From Helicobacter fennelliae (lineage in GTDB: Bacteria; Campylobacterota; Campylobacteria; Campylobacterales; Helicobacteraceae), in the NCBI RefSeq assembly GCF_900451005.1, contig NZ_UGIB01000001.1, forward strand, positions 1,054,001 through 1,118,000: a stretch of DNA of 64,000 nucleotides. The letters run 5' to 3'. Numbering within the stretch: the stretch's first letter is position 1; every line of letters begins with the position of its first letter. The position numbers and the translations under genes are program-made. Positions 9,187 through 18,178 of the stretch are shown in pieces. Below the pieces are notes generated by a model. The model searched no databases and was not told the origin of the DNA. It saw only the letters and a program-made list of their open reading frames with translations.

Positions 9187-10482
9187 ATGAAACAGCTTGA
9201 CAAAAATAATATAAAAGTGCTTTGGCTTTCATCACTTGGTGGGACTTTGGAATTTTATGATTTCATCATCTTTTTGTTTTTTACTTCGGCGATTTCGTAT
9301 CATTTTTTTCCAGAGACTTTGAGTGAAACTTGGAAAACTATCAATACTTATGGTTTGTTTGCAGCGGCATATTTTGCGCGCCCTTTAGGCGGGGTTGTGA
9401 TGGCGCATTTTGGGGACAAAAACGGACGCAAAAATATGTTTATGCTCTCCATTATGCTTATGGTGATTCCGACATTTTTGCTTGGGGTTATGCCGACATT
9501 TGAGACGATCGGCTATATCGCGCCTATCGCGCTTTTGCTTGTGCGGATTTTGCAGGGGATCGCGATTGGTGGGGAGTTGCCCGGTGCTTGGGTTTTTGTC
9601 AGTGAGCATACGCCAAAGCACAAAAGAGGCTTTGCGATTGGGGTTTTAACCGCTTCTGTGGCAGGCGGGATTTTGCTCGGATCGATTGTTGCGGTTTGTG
9701 TGCGACTGGCTTTTCCTGCGGAAGTAGTCGAGGAATGGGCATTTCGGATTCCGTTTATTTTGGGCGGTATTTTTGGGATTATTTCAGCATTTTTGCGCCG
9801 TTATCTTGATGAGACACCGATTTTCCGCAAAATCAAAGAGCAAAACGCGCAACATCACTTTCCTATCAAAGAAGTGATCGCAAGAAACAAAAGCGCGATT
9901 GTGATTTGTATGATTTTTACTTGGATTCTCACTGGTGCAGTCGTGGTGATGACACTCACCATGCCAAAATTTGTCGGCAAACACTTAGAGTTAAGCGAGC
10001 TTGTGATTGTGTTATTGCAAATGCTTGTTGTGTTTGGAATGTCAAGTGGTTGCGTGCTAGTTGGCTGGTTTTGCGATAAAGTCGGGATTATTAAAGCTAG
10101 CAGTGCATTTAGCCTAGGACTTAGCGTGAGTTGTGGGGTTTTGCTGTGGCTTGTATATGAGGCAAATATCACAAATGTGGGATTAATCGTGAGTTTGTAT
10201 TTTGTGTGTGGGATTTTTATCGGTGTGACGTGTCTTGCGCCGATTATCACGCTCAAGCTTTTTCCTTCCAAGATCGCTTTTTCGGGTTTGAGCTTTTCGT
10301 ATAATGTCGCTTATGCGGTGTTTGGAGGCACTGCTCCGATTTTTGTCAGTGCTGCGATCTCAAGCGCGCACCCGTTTTGGATCGCTTGCTATATGATATT
10401 TTTAGGACTTATGGGCTTGTGCGCTACATTGTTTATCTACAAAGCGCGACTTTTTGACAAAGTGTATGATGAGCATGACTGA
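9187..10482 (+). CDS. MFS transporter, metabolite:H+ symporter (ProP-like) family
   Basis: 431 residues with about 12 hydrophobic spans. The N-terminus (SSLGGTLEFYDFIIFLFF) and the loop motif GDKNGRKNMFM between helices 2 and 3 are typical of the MHS branch of the major facilitator superfamily. That branch includes ProP (proline/betaine) and KgtP/CitA (organic acids). ARPLGGVVMAHFGD and GVLTASVAGGILLG also fit. The substrate cannot be told from sequence. The start ATG at 9187 follows TTTTTGGAGTATC, a good ribosome site. The gene ends just before gpsA and is probably co-transcribed with it. Confidence 0.85.
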   Translation: MKQLDKNNIKVLWLSSLGGTLEFYDFIIFLFFTSAISYHFFPETLSETWKTINTYGLFAAAYFARPLGGVVMAHFGDKNGRKNMFMLSIMLMVIPTFLLGVMPTFETIGYIAPIALLLVRILQGIAIGGELPGAWVFVSEHTPKHKRGFAIGVLTASVAGGILLGSIVAVCVRLAFPAEVVEEWAFRIPFILGGIFGIISAFLRRYLDETPIFRKIKEQNAQHHFPIKEVIARNKSAIVICMIFTWILTGAVVVMTLTMPKFVGKHLELSELVIVLLQMLVVFGMSSGCVLVGWFCDKVGIIKASSAFSLGLSVSCGVLLWLVYEANITNVGLIVSLYFVCGIFIGVTCLAPIITLKLFPSKIAFSGLSFSYNVAYAVFGGTAPIFVSAAISSAHPFWIACYMIFLGLMGLCATLFIYKARLFDKVYDEHD

Positions 10483-10483
10483 T

Positions 10484-11458
10484 ATGAGCACGATTAGCGT
10501 TTGTGGAGGCGGAGCTTGGGGGAGCGCGCTAGGCTTTGCATTTGGGCAAAATCATCATGTGCTGATTTCTTCACGAAGGAAGCTTACGCTAGATTCTAGT
10601 TTGGATTCTGCTTTATCCTCTAGTTTGATTCCTGCTTCTACTTCCTCTATTTCTTCTACTTCTCTTGCTGTCTCGATGCGACAAGTCTCGCTAGCAGAGG
10701 CACTAGAATCTGAATTTATCGTGATTGCCATTAGTGTGGCGTTTTTGCGTCAATGGCTTGAATCTGCACCGCTTAAAGCAGAATCTAAATATCTTTTTGC
10801 GTGTAAGGGGATTGAGGAAGGCACAGGGGCGTTTGTGCATCAGATCGCCAAAGAATTCATGCCATCGCAGCAGATTTGTATATTAAGCGGTCCGAGCTTT
10901 GCCTCTGAAGTGAAGCAGTCTCTGCCTTGTGCGGTGGCGATCCATTCAGATAATGAGCGCATCGCCACAGAGTTTGCGCAGTTTTTTCCGCCATTTATCA
11001 AGCCCTATGTCAAAGATGATGTAATCGGCGCAGAGATAGCTGGAGCGTATAAAAATGTCATTGCGATTGCTGGCGGGGTTTGCGATGGATTGGGGCTTGG
11101 GAATAACGCTAAAGCAGCACTTCTTGCAAGAGGGCTTATAGAAATGGAACGTTTTGGGCGATATTTTGGTGGCAAAATAGATACATTTTTAGGGCTTGAG
11201 GGTGCGGGGGATTTGTTTTTGTCGGCTAGCTCAAAGCTTTCTCGCAATTATCGCGTGGGATTTGGCTTGGCGCAAAACAAGCCACTCGAGCAGATTTTGC
11301 GTGATCTTGGCGAAGTGGCTGAAGGCGTGAAAACGACAAGAGCGATTCATCTCATCGCGCAGCAAAACAATATCTACACGCCCATCGCAAGCGAGGTTAT
11401 GGCGATTTTGGACGGAAAGGCATGCAAGGAGAGTATATTAAAGCTTATGAGTCGTTAG
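10484..11458 (+). CDS. gpsA: Glycerol-3-phosphate dehydrogenase [NAD(P)+]
   Basis: GpsA reduces dihydroxyacetone phosphate to sn-glycerol-3-phosphate for phospholipid synthesis. Visible are the N-terminal nucleotide loop VCGGGAWGSALG, the FACKGIEEGTG stretch, LSGPSFASEV, the catalytic region AGAYKNVIAIAGG, and GLEGAGDLFL. A Ser-rich insertion (about residues 33-60, built on repeated AGATTCT-like DNA) sits just after the first beta-alpha-beta unit and is not usual in the family. The start is uncertain. ATG at 10484, one base after the preceding stop, gives MSTISVCGGG; in-frame ATGs at 10466, 10469 and 10475 overlap the transporter. The stop codon TAG is itself part of an AGATTCT word. Confidence 0.92.
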   Translation: MSTISVCGGGAWGSALGFAFGQNHHVLISSRRKLTLDSSLDSALSSSLIPASTSSISSTSLAVSMRQVSLAEALESEFIVIAISVAFLRQWLESAPLKAESKYLFACKGIEEGTGAFVHQIAKEFMPSQQICILSGPSFASEVKQSLPCAVAIHSDNERIATEFAQFFPPFIKPYVKDDVIGAEIAGAYKNVIAIAGGVCDGLGLGNNAKAALLARGLIEMERFGRYFGGKIDTFLGLEGAGDLFLSASSKLSRNYRVGFGLAQNKPLEQILRDLGEVAEGVKTTRAIHLIAQQNNIYTPIASEVMAILDGKACKESILKLMSR

Positions 11459-11690
11459 ATTCTGCTTTGCATAGAATCTAAATCCTCTCTTTTTGCACAT
11501 TTCAGGGAATTTGAAATTTTTAGCCTACGATGAATGCTTATGTTGAGCTTTTTTTGTATTTTTGCTTGCCTAAATCTGCCAAATATAGAGGATTTCTTAA
11601 TGTATCATTGCGTCTGTATAGAATCTAGATTCTAATTTAGATTCTACGCGAAAGCATTTAGGCAAACCTTAGAATGAATCCACACAGAAT

Positions 11691-12266
11691 CTACACACTC
11701 CAATAGATCGCTAAAGCAGTGATGATAAATCCTACCCCGAGTGTGCCAAACGCGCTTAGGCGATTTTTTTTGCAAAATGAAGTTACAAACAGCCCAGAGA
11801 GATAAAACAGCAACAGCGACACCCCAAATCCAACCGCAATAAAGTCAAAAAACGAGAATCTAAACCCGCCAAGCTCAAACTTCGTGCCACCGGATTTATG
11901 CATCATCATTAGCACGCCATAGAGATTTCTATCTATGACATTCATTATCACCTTTCCGCTCGGATCTTTGGAGATAAACGCGCTATATTTCACATTTCCC
12001 ATACTGATTCCGCCTTTGAAGTTTCGCACTTCTGTGTTTGAGGGGATTTTGAGATTATTATTTTTGAGTATTTGGAGTATGACTTCTTGCTCTTTGCCTT
12101 TTTGGGGCATTGATTCAAGCTCAAACTTCCAAGTTTGCGCGCCAGAATTCTGCCGAATCTCAAATATATACAACGCCCCAGTGATCGCATAAATCAACGC
12201 CGCAGGCAAGAAAAAAAGGCTTAAGTATGTATGGATTTGCATCCATGTTTTTTTGGTGATTTTCAT
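11691..12266 (-). CDS. PepSY-associated membrane protein
   Basis: 191 residues. A membrane helix near the start (WMQIHTYLSLFFLPAALIYA) is typical of PepSY-associated TM proteins. A soluble loop of about 90 residues follows, then two C-terminal helices (FDFIAVGFGVSLLLFYL and the last 20 residues). Such proteins usually sit beside TonB-dependent siderophore or haem receptors and are thought to aid iron uptake at the inner membrane. A wrecked TonB-dependent receptor lies directly upstream on the same strand, which supports that reading. With the receptor broken, this gene may be an orphan. Confidence 0.7.
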   Translation of the reverse strand: MKITKKTWMQIHTYLSLFFLPAALIYAITGALYIFEIRQNSGAQTWKFELESMPQKGKEQEVILQILKNNNLKIPSNTEVRNFKGGISMGNVKYSAFISKDPSGKVIMNVIDRNLYGVLMMMHKSGGTKFELGGFRFSFFDFIAVGFGVSLLLFYLSGLFVTSFCKKNRLSAFGTLGVGFIITALAIYWSV

Positions 12267-12372
12267 TGTGTTCCTTTTGTGTGGATTAAGCTAAAAATAA
12301 TAAATAGAACCAAAAAGCCCGCGTATGATAGCAGGCTTTTGTGAAGTTGGTGTGAATTAGGCTTAAAACAGA

Positions 12373-13660
12373 TTATATATCATATCTCAAACTTACCCAA
12401 TAGCTCCTACCATCAAACCAATTTTGGTAAGCATTGACATAGCCTGTGGTAGTTGTTCCATTGTTTGTGCTTGTATAGGGCAAGTATTCAAGCTTTTGGT
12501 TAAGCAAATTATTGACTGCAAAATTAAGTAAAAGATTTGGGCTAAATTTATAATTCACATTCAAATCAAGCAAATGAGAATCTTTGTAATGATCCCCTAG
12601 CACACTTCTAGTTGCGGCATTTGTGAGAAGCTCGGTTGTTGTCTGTAAGCGTGAAGTAAGCTTTAAATAAGTGCCAAAATTTTTGTAATTGTAGCTAAGC
12701 TTTGCTACGATTAAGTGTCTTGGCTGCCCTTGGATTGGCTTGCCGATATTTTCGCCTGAGAGTTGCTTAGAATCCACAAAAGTATAAGCCACATCAAAGC
12801 CTATGCCAAAAATTGGCTTGAGTTTAAAAGTCGCCTCTGCTCCAAGTGAGCGCGCAGAATCTAAGTTTATGTGAAAGCTACATTGTTGCGTTCCTCTACC
12901 AACCACCGTTACACAAGTTCCTGCATAGCCATGCCCTAGCGCACTCCCTGTCGCGACATTCTCATAAGCTATTTTATTGCTAAAGTCTGTGTCCTGTTAT
13001 GGCAAAATTCACATATCTAAAGTCAAAATCTGTGCCTAGCTCGTAGTTTATGCTAGATTCTGGTTGTAAATTTGGATTCCCATAGCGTGGATTTGCACCT
13101 TGTCCATTGACTTTGTAGATCCCGGGCTTAGCTCTTTAATCACTGGGACTTTGTAGCCTGTGGCTACTCCGCCCTTGATAGTCCAAAAGTTAAAGGGCTT
13201 AAAGACAAGATAGCCCCGAGGCGTGGCATACGAGCCAAAGATCGAGCCATAAGTATAGCACACACCGCCGGTGATCCCAATGTATTCGTTTATGCTGTAT
13301 TCATCTTCTAAGAAAAGTGAGCTTTGAGTTTGGGAGATTGCCCTATGGCGCATTTGATTATCAATACCTGCATTAAGCGTGTTTTGAGCTACATTTTGGG
13401 CGTGTTGGAATCGCTCATGCCATACTTCACCACCCACACTTAGCTTCATAAAGCCTGCTCCTCCTAGATCAAAAGGCATTACAAGCTGAGATTTGGCAAT
13501 ATAGTTGTCGCTAAAAAGTGTTGCTACGCCTGTTTGTTGTGTGGAGTTGTATTGCGCGTAAGTATTCCATTTTCCAAAGTTATAGTTTCCGTCGTGATTA
13601 AGTGTAGATTTAATCTTCCATATATTAAACAAATGGGTTTGATTGTGTATGACAGAGATG
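12373..13660 (-). pseudogene. TonB-dependent outer membrane receptor, truncated and frameshifted
   Basis: The C-terminal half of a TonB-dependent receptor. Beta-strand text such as KLSVGGEVWHERFQ, FNFWTIKGGVATGYKVP and LRYDI at the end (terminal aromatic strand SYWVSLRYDI) is characteristic. The plug domain and first strands are missing. The frame breaks at least twice: near 13125, where ELSPG should continue into YKVNGQGANPRYGNPNLQPE, and near 12995, where VNFAITG should continue into FSNKIAYENVATG. The upstream end, at about 13640-13660, abuts DNA of the mobile element. A PepSY-type gene follows on the same strand. The gene is almost certainly dead; its ligand (siderophore, haem or other) is unknown. 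Confidence 0.88.
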
Positions 13661-13707
13661 ATGTGATCAAGTGGCTTAATTTAAATAAGACTAAAGGAGT
13701 AAAATGA
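13633..13707 (+). pseudogene. Tail of a truncated plasmid-type gene (possibly ParA-like)
   Basis: Twenty-four codons read GLIVYDRDDVIKWLNLN followed by KTKGVK and a stop at 13705-13707. The tail shares ATGA with the next start, a typical operon overlap. The text recalls the C-terminus of ParA-type partition ATPases, but this is a guess from very little sequence. The 5' part is gone, replaced by TonB-receptor DNA, which marks the left border of the element. Confidence 0.35.
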
Positions 13708-13817
13708 AAGAGAATAAGGTAGTCGCCCCAAACACAACTAAGGGGCAAACTAAAAAAACAAGAGCTTCCAAAAAACTAGAAGCAAGTGATATTTTAGCAA
13801 TAAATTGTAATGGATAG
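13704..13817 (+). CDS. Small basic hypothetical protein (37 residues)
   Basis: Starts at an ATG overlapping the preceding stop, with AAAGGAGT as a strong ribosome site. The product is Lys/Thr-rich (KENKVVAPNTTKGQTKKTRA) and stops at TAG. It may be the front of a longer protein, since coding-like text resumes at 13819 in another frame. The function is unknown. The overlap with the truncated gene before it suggests a partition or replication operon. Confidence 0.4.
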   Translation: MKENKVVAPNTTKGQTKKTRASKKLEASDILAINCNG

Positions 13818-13818
13818 A

Positions 13819-14133
13819 ATGCTTGAAATCTTTGAATGAGCAAAAGACAGCAATGAGAATTTACTAGGATTTATCCCTTGCAATAAGCTCTCTACCAATC
13901 CATTTTTTAGCCAAGAAATAGCCGATTTGCGTGAGTTTGTAGAATCTAGGATTGCAGAGCGAGATTTAGGGGATATTATTTTGCTAGATTCTATGCTTTT
14001 TGAACGCAGAGCGTATAAAAAAGCAGTAGAAGATGGACTAAGCTTAGATGAGTTTGGCGATAGCAAAGCAGTGGCGGAATTTGGCATATTTTTCAATGAA
14101 ATTGTCAAATATGGCATTAAAAAGATAAAATAA
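13819..14133 (+). pseudogene. Hypothetical plasmid-type protein, interrupted by a stop
   Basis: From ATG 13819 the frame reads six codons, hits TGA at 13837-13839, then stays open with good protein text: GFIPCNKLSTNPFFSQEIADL, then DIILLDSMLFERRAYKKAVEDG, and a lysine-rich end at 14133. I do not recognise the family. If translated at all, an internal start such as the TTG at 13927 would give 68 residues. It belongs with the small genes at the left end of the element. Confidence 0.4.
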
Positions 14134-14195
14134 GTATTATAAAATATTGTTAATATAAATATTATTTTGTATTGATAAAACAATAAGGAGCAAAA

Positions 14196-14458
14196 ATGGC
14201 ATTTAAAAAGCCTTTGAGTGAAAGTGGGGTACAAAGGGAGCAGATTTTGTAGAATCTGCTAGTGGTGAGAATTCAGAATCCAAACACACCAAAAAAGGAA
14301 ATGAGTTAAAAATAATTAGTGTAAAGTTACCCATACACTTGATAGAGCGAGTTAAGCGTTACCAAAAAAGCGATATGGCAAAGCGTGTGGATATGCAAAG
14401 CTATATCTTTGAGCAAGCCATTACACAATGGCTAGATGCAAAAGGGTTTGAGAAGTGA
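14196..14458 (+). pseudogene. Small DNA-binding-type plasmid protein, frameshifted
   Basis: ATG at 14196 follows AATAAGGAG. The first 18 codons (MAFKKPLSESG) end at a TAG. The other frame then continues without a break to 14458: GADFVESASGENSES, then LKIISVKLPIHLIERVKRY and SYIFEQAITQWLDAKGFEK. One extra G in the GGGG run near 14225 would join them. The second half (a beta strand ISVKLP followed by two helices) resembles ribbon-helix-helix plasmid proteins of the CopG/ParG type. This is inference from pattern only. Confidence 0.55.
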
Positions 14459-14498
14459 GCTGTATTTGGCATATCAAAAAACAACAAAGGGAAGAGAA

Positions 14499-14822
14499 AT
14501 GACAACAGAACAAAACAACATATTGAGCTATTTGGCAGTATTGAAACCAGAACTAGAAAAGGTTGGTGTTACAAAGCTGGGGCTTTTTGGCAGCTATGCC
14601 AAAGGGAATACTCACCACAATAGCGATATTGATATTGTCTATGAGATTGATTTTGATCGTTTTAAAAACACGATAGGTGGCGGATTTAAATATCTTGTAT
14701 TTTTTGATAAACTACAACAACAAATACAGCAACAATTTAACACTGATGTGGATTTATGTGATGCAAGCTCTATGCCGCTTGACAAGAAAGAAACCTTGCT
14801 GCAAGGAGCAATATATGTATGA
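14499..14822 (+). CDS. MntA-like nucleotidyltransferase antitoxin
   Basis: 107 residues. The minimal nucleotidyltransferase signature is clear: GLFGSYAKGNTHHNSDIDIVYE, with the GSx10DxD pattern near residues 27-47, and a third acidic region at DVDLCDA. MNT-domain proteins paired with HEPN proteins act as type VII antitoxins that AMPylate the toxin. The next gene, overlapping by eight bases, is a HEPN protein, so the pairing is classic. ATG 14499 has GGAAGAG upstream. The frame is open farther 5' but that overlaps the previous gene. Confidence 0.85.
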   Translation: MTTEQNNILSYLAVLKPELEKVGVTKLGLFGSYAKGNTHHNSDIDIVYEIDFDRFKNTIGGGFKYLVFFDKLQQQIQQQFNTDVDLCDASSMPLDKKETLLQGAIYV

Positions 14823-15233
14823 GAAAAAGAAAAATACGCTCATACTGATTGGCAGCAAAATTGATAAGATTTTCAAATTTGTGGCAATACAGGTAGGGAT
14901 GGTGTGATTTCTGCATTGAACGATGATGTGCGTGATAGACCTGCAATTTTAATGCATCTTACATCTTGCGAAGAACAAATTAAAAAATTAGCTAAAGCGG
15001 ATATTGATGTGAGTGATGTCATTGTTAGTGATGATATAGCAGGATTAAGACAGGTAAGAAATAGAATAGCACACGATTATGAGGGGATTAGCCTAGAAGT
15101 CATAGAGGATATTATCATAAATGATTTACCACGAGTGAAACAATGTATAGAAAAATTTTTAAATCAATATGAGACTACTGAATCTCAAGTCAAACAAGAG
15201 ACTAAGAAAAAAGACAAAGATTTGGAGCGATAA
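14815..15233 (+). pseudogene. HepT-like HEPN toxin with frameshift
   Basis: ATG 14815 lies inside the end of the antitoxin gene. The first frame reads MYEKKKNTLILIGSKIDKIF, then near 14885 the text jumps frame and continues CGNTGRDGVISALNDDVRDR to 15233. The HEPN RNase motif R-x(4)-H is present as RNRIAHDY (about residue 90 of the restored protein), followed by the usual helix and a lysine-rich tail. If the frameshift is real the toxin is off while the antitoxin remains intact. That would be an expected fate for such a pair in a dying element. Confidence 0.7.
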
Positions 15234-15246
15234 ATAACATACGCTT

Positions 15247-17038
15247 TTATCTCTCCAAATCCCCTTTGTTTTTCTTGGCATTAAACTTAGCCCACTGCTC
15301 TCTTGTGTAACGTTTTGGCTCTATGGGCTTAATGGATTCCATCTCATCGCTAAATTTATCTACTATTCGCCACTTTCTTTTGCTAGTAGCATTTCTTGTA
15401 TCGCTATGATTTGTTGATCGCAGTTCTCTATTATCATTGTTGGCTGAATCTGGTCGTCTTGGTAGGTTATGCTGTGCATCACTTGGCAGAAGCATTTGAT
15501 GTTGCGTTGATTCTTTATCCACATTGCTTTGGGACATTCTTGACAAATCGTGCTTTGTGGTAATTTCACTTGCAAGAGTGTCAAGGTTGGACTCTGATAG
15601 ATAGGGCTTTGATCTAGCAGCTCTCCATTGGAGCTCGGTATTAGATTCTCTAAATCCTGTGAAGCTGCTAATTCTAAGCTCTGCATATTGCTCTTTGAAT
15701 CCTGTGAAAGCATTGTATCTTGGCTTTGGCGTATTTGTTGCTTGAAGTATTGCAGCTTTTCTTGCAAATTTTGTAGCATTTCGCTCGGCATTGAATCTAG
15801 CCCATTGCTCTCTTGTGTATTGTGGTCTTGTGTTTCCATTTGTATCCCTTCGTGTTGGTTTTGGTTTAGAAGATTCTTTCAGTCTTACTATTGGCTTAAA
15901 GGTCGGTGGTTTTGGGAGTTTCACAAAGTCTTTTTCTGCCCTATCTCGTATAGATATATCCCATATCGCTACTTTTGTAGTATTAGTGATTGTGTAAGTT
16001 TTACCACCAATTGTTTTCTCAAATGTATAAGGACGAAGTTTGTAACCTAGCTTTTTAACACGGATAAAATCACTTTGTTGCAAGTCATATTTTTGCGCTA
16101 ACTCCTTTAAATGCTCTCCCCAAATCGTTACAGATCTATTATTGACAAGATACGAGATAAAAAAGCTATCTTTGTTGAGATTATCATCATTATATGGAGC
16201 TTCGCCAAAGTTAATAATTCCATAAAATTTTTGCTTCAAGTCTAGCTCCGTTCTTCTAGGAGCGTTTAAGGCAATTTCATAGCCACGATAACTATCGCTT
16301 CGTTTTGTGGCAAGCGCATACACTCCACGCGCATTTAATTCCTTAGCAAAGCTTTGTCGCATAGCAAATAAATCTTTCTTTTGTATATGGATTCTGCTAC
16401 CATTGAGATTATTAGCATTAAGACAAATGTGGCAGTGTGGATTGTCTGTGTCTTTATGCAAAGCCAGCACAAATTGTGCGTTTGGATAGAGCTTTTTCAT
16501 CGTAGCAAAAGCGGATTCTTGCAAAATATGTGGCTCACACTCTTCATAATCTCGCATAGAAAATACCATATTGTAAGTTTCTCGCCTTTCTCTTACTCTC
16601 TCAAATCTTTGTGGAATATTGGCATAGGATTCTACGCAGTCTTTGGTATCAGCTTTTCCTAAAAATATATGATTATCCGCACTTAAAAGCTCTAACTCTC
16701 CATCGCGTGAGATATATTCAATATGTTTTAAAAGTTGTGTTTTATTTCTCGCATTTGAAGTGATTTTAATCATAACTTCATAGCCACCACTCATAAGTTT
16801 TGCTTTTTTATCTCGCTCTTTTGCGTAAGCAGATAAATCAAATCTGCCTTGATTCTCTTTGAGTTTTTGGGCTTTCTCTCTTGCTTTTGTAGTATTTTGA
16901 GTGGATATGTTTGAGTTTTGTGTAATTAGCAAAGGAACGATTGGCTCTTGCTTTTTGCACTTGCCGCCCTTTCCAAATATTAAATTCCAGCTCATCATTG
17001 CTAAATTTGTTAGCAAAATATTTTGGGATTGCACTCAC
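15247..17038 (-). pseudogene. MOBP-type relaxase with N-terminal frameshift
   Basis: About 596 residues if repaired. The long frame (15247-17034) contains the relaxase metal motif LHKDTDNPHCHICLN (HxDxxxPHxH) and the helix NMVFSMRDYEE, followed by a polar C-terminus with two copies of YTREQWA(R/K)FNA. The true N-terminus, MSAIPKYFANKFSNDELEFN, lies in another frame from a GTG at 17038 that overlaps the MobC-like stop. One surplus G in AAAGGGC near 16970 separates the two. The enzyme would nick oriT and stay bound to the 5' end during conjugal transfer. The tail ends KNKGDLER. Confidence 0.85.
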
Positions 17039-17559
17039 GCTAATCGCCTTTTGTTTGATAAAAGTGTAGTGATTGCTAGAGAGAGTTTATCAATTTTTTC
17101 TCGCAAATCGTTTAGTATTGCAAGCAATTTGTCATCTATATTTGGTTTGAGTTGTGTGTTGTATGCTTTGGCTATTTGATTGATATTTGAGCCGATTTTA
17201 TGAAGCTCTGCTCTTGTTTCATTGAGCGATTGTATCTCTTGCATATCGGGGATTTTAACTTTATAGATGAAATTGAGCGCGTGGAATTTAAGCTCTCTTG
17301 CTACCGAGCCACGAAAATTCTGCTGTGCGGATTGTTTGAGTTTTGCATATTCATCAAGCGAGAGATATAGCACAATTTTCTTTTTACCCACTTCATCATT
17401 GCTGGATTCTAGTAATTCCAAATGCTTATGGGGCTCAAAACTCTCAATCAAAAAATTAAGAATCTTTGATTTATCCAAACCACTTTTTTCTTGGATTTTG
17501 CAAAGTCGCTCTTTGTTATCGTGCGTGATTCTAAAGCTTACAATGTTTGATTTATTCAC
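17035..17559 (-). CDS. MobC-like mobilization accessory protein
   Basis: 174 residues from GTG 17559, chosen because AAGGAAGG sits just upstream; a TTG at 17592 is possible. The N-terminus NIVSFRITHDNKERLCKI looks like a ribbon-helix-helix DNA-binding unit. The C-terminal half, LNETRAELHKIGSNINQIAKAYN, is the helical motif characteristic of MobC/relaxosome accessory proteins. Such proteins bind oriT and help the relaxase melt the nick region. The gene overlaps the relaxase start by four bases and is preceded by the candidate oriT. It is intact. Confidence 0.75.
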   Translation of the reverse strand: MNKSNIVSFRITHDNKERLCKIQEKSGLDKSKILNFLIESFEPHKHLELLESSNDEVGKKKIVLYLSLDEYAKLKQSAQQNFRGSVARELKFHALNFIYKVKIPDMQEIQSLNETRAELHKIGSNINQIAKAYNTQLKPNIDDKLLAILNDLREKIDKLSLAITTLLSNKRRLA

Positions 17560-17589
17560 AATCCTTCCTTTTTTTGGTGTTACAACTTT

Positions 17590-17870
17590 CAAACTCGCTT
17601 AGAGTTTGACTCTCCGCGTAAGCGGACTTCTCGCTTCAATTTGAAGCGACTTTTCAAAATTTGCGTGGCAAATTTTGATTAAGAGCCACGCAGTGCAGGA
17701 GGCAATTCTTATGAATTGCCGCAAAAAATACGCAAAATTTAAAAACGAAGTGTTTAACATTTTGGCTATTTTTTGCTATCCTGCATCCTTTTAAAATAAA
17801 CATTTTACATTGATAGTTTTTCAAAAGTCAAGTATATTTCTCAATTTATTTGTTATGTTTATTTATATTT
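17590..17870 (+). other. Candidate oriT with MOBP nick motif
   Basis: A 300-base gap upstream of mobC packed with inverted repeats: AAACTC/GAGTTT, TCCGC/GCGGA, TCGCTTCAA/TTGAAGCGA, CAAAATTTG/CAAATTTTG and GGCAATTC/GAATTGCC. At 17777-17784 lies TATCCTGC, matching the YATCCTG/Y nick consensus of MOBP (RP4- and Ti-type) origins, with cleavage expected between 17783 and 17784. Together with a MOBP-type relaxase gene next door this is a strong candidate origin of transfer. The repeat cluster may also hold promoters and operators for mobC and for the small gene at 17916. Confidence 0.7.
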
Positions 17871-17915
17871 AGAATATAATATCTTATAAAATTATTTTAC
17901 AAGGAGACACAAGAA

Positions 17916-18175
17916 ATGGATAGCGCATATATCAAAGCACTGAAAGAGAAATATAAAAACAATCTCGCTAAAGCAAAGGAGCGAGAGAAAGTTAAGCTCA
18001 ATACCTTGTATAAGGATTTAGCTTTAGCAATCGTGCAAAAAACTTATAAAGAGAGTGAGTTTAAAAGCTTTGTAGTGATGATGAGTTGATAGCAAAAGCT
18101 CTCTTGCCATTGTTAGAAATGTATCCGTCTAAAGAAGATTTACAAGATAAAACGTCAAACAAAGACAAGGAGTAG
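17916..18175 (+). pseudogene. Small helical plasmid protein, frameshifted
   Basis: ATG 17916 follows ACAAGGAGACAC. The first frame is lysine-rich and helical (MDSAYIKALKEKYKNNLAKA) and ends at TGA near 18088. The next frame continues DELIAKALLPLLEMYPSKED to a TAG at 18173-18175. The break is near 18070. The next gene starts four bases later, so this was an operon leader gene. Family unknown; the shape resembles small plasmid proteins that sit between oriT and cargo genes. Confidence 0.5.
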
Positions 18176-18178
18176 AAA

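Noticed and set aside
15363-15839. A 158-codon frame on the same strand as the relaxase tail
   Set aside because: It lies wholly inside the relaxase coding region in another frame, with Gln/Ser-rich shadow composition.
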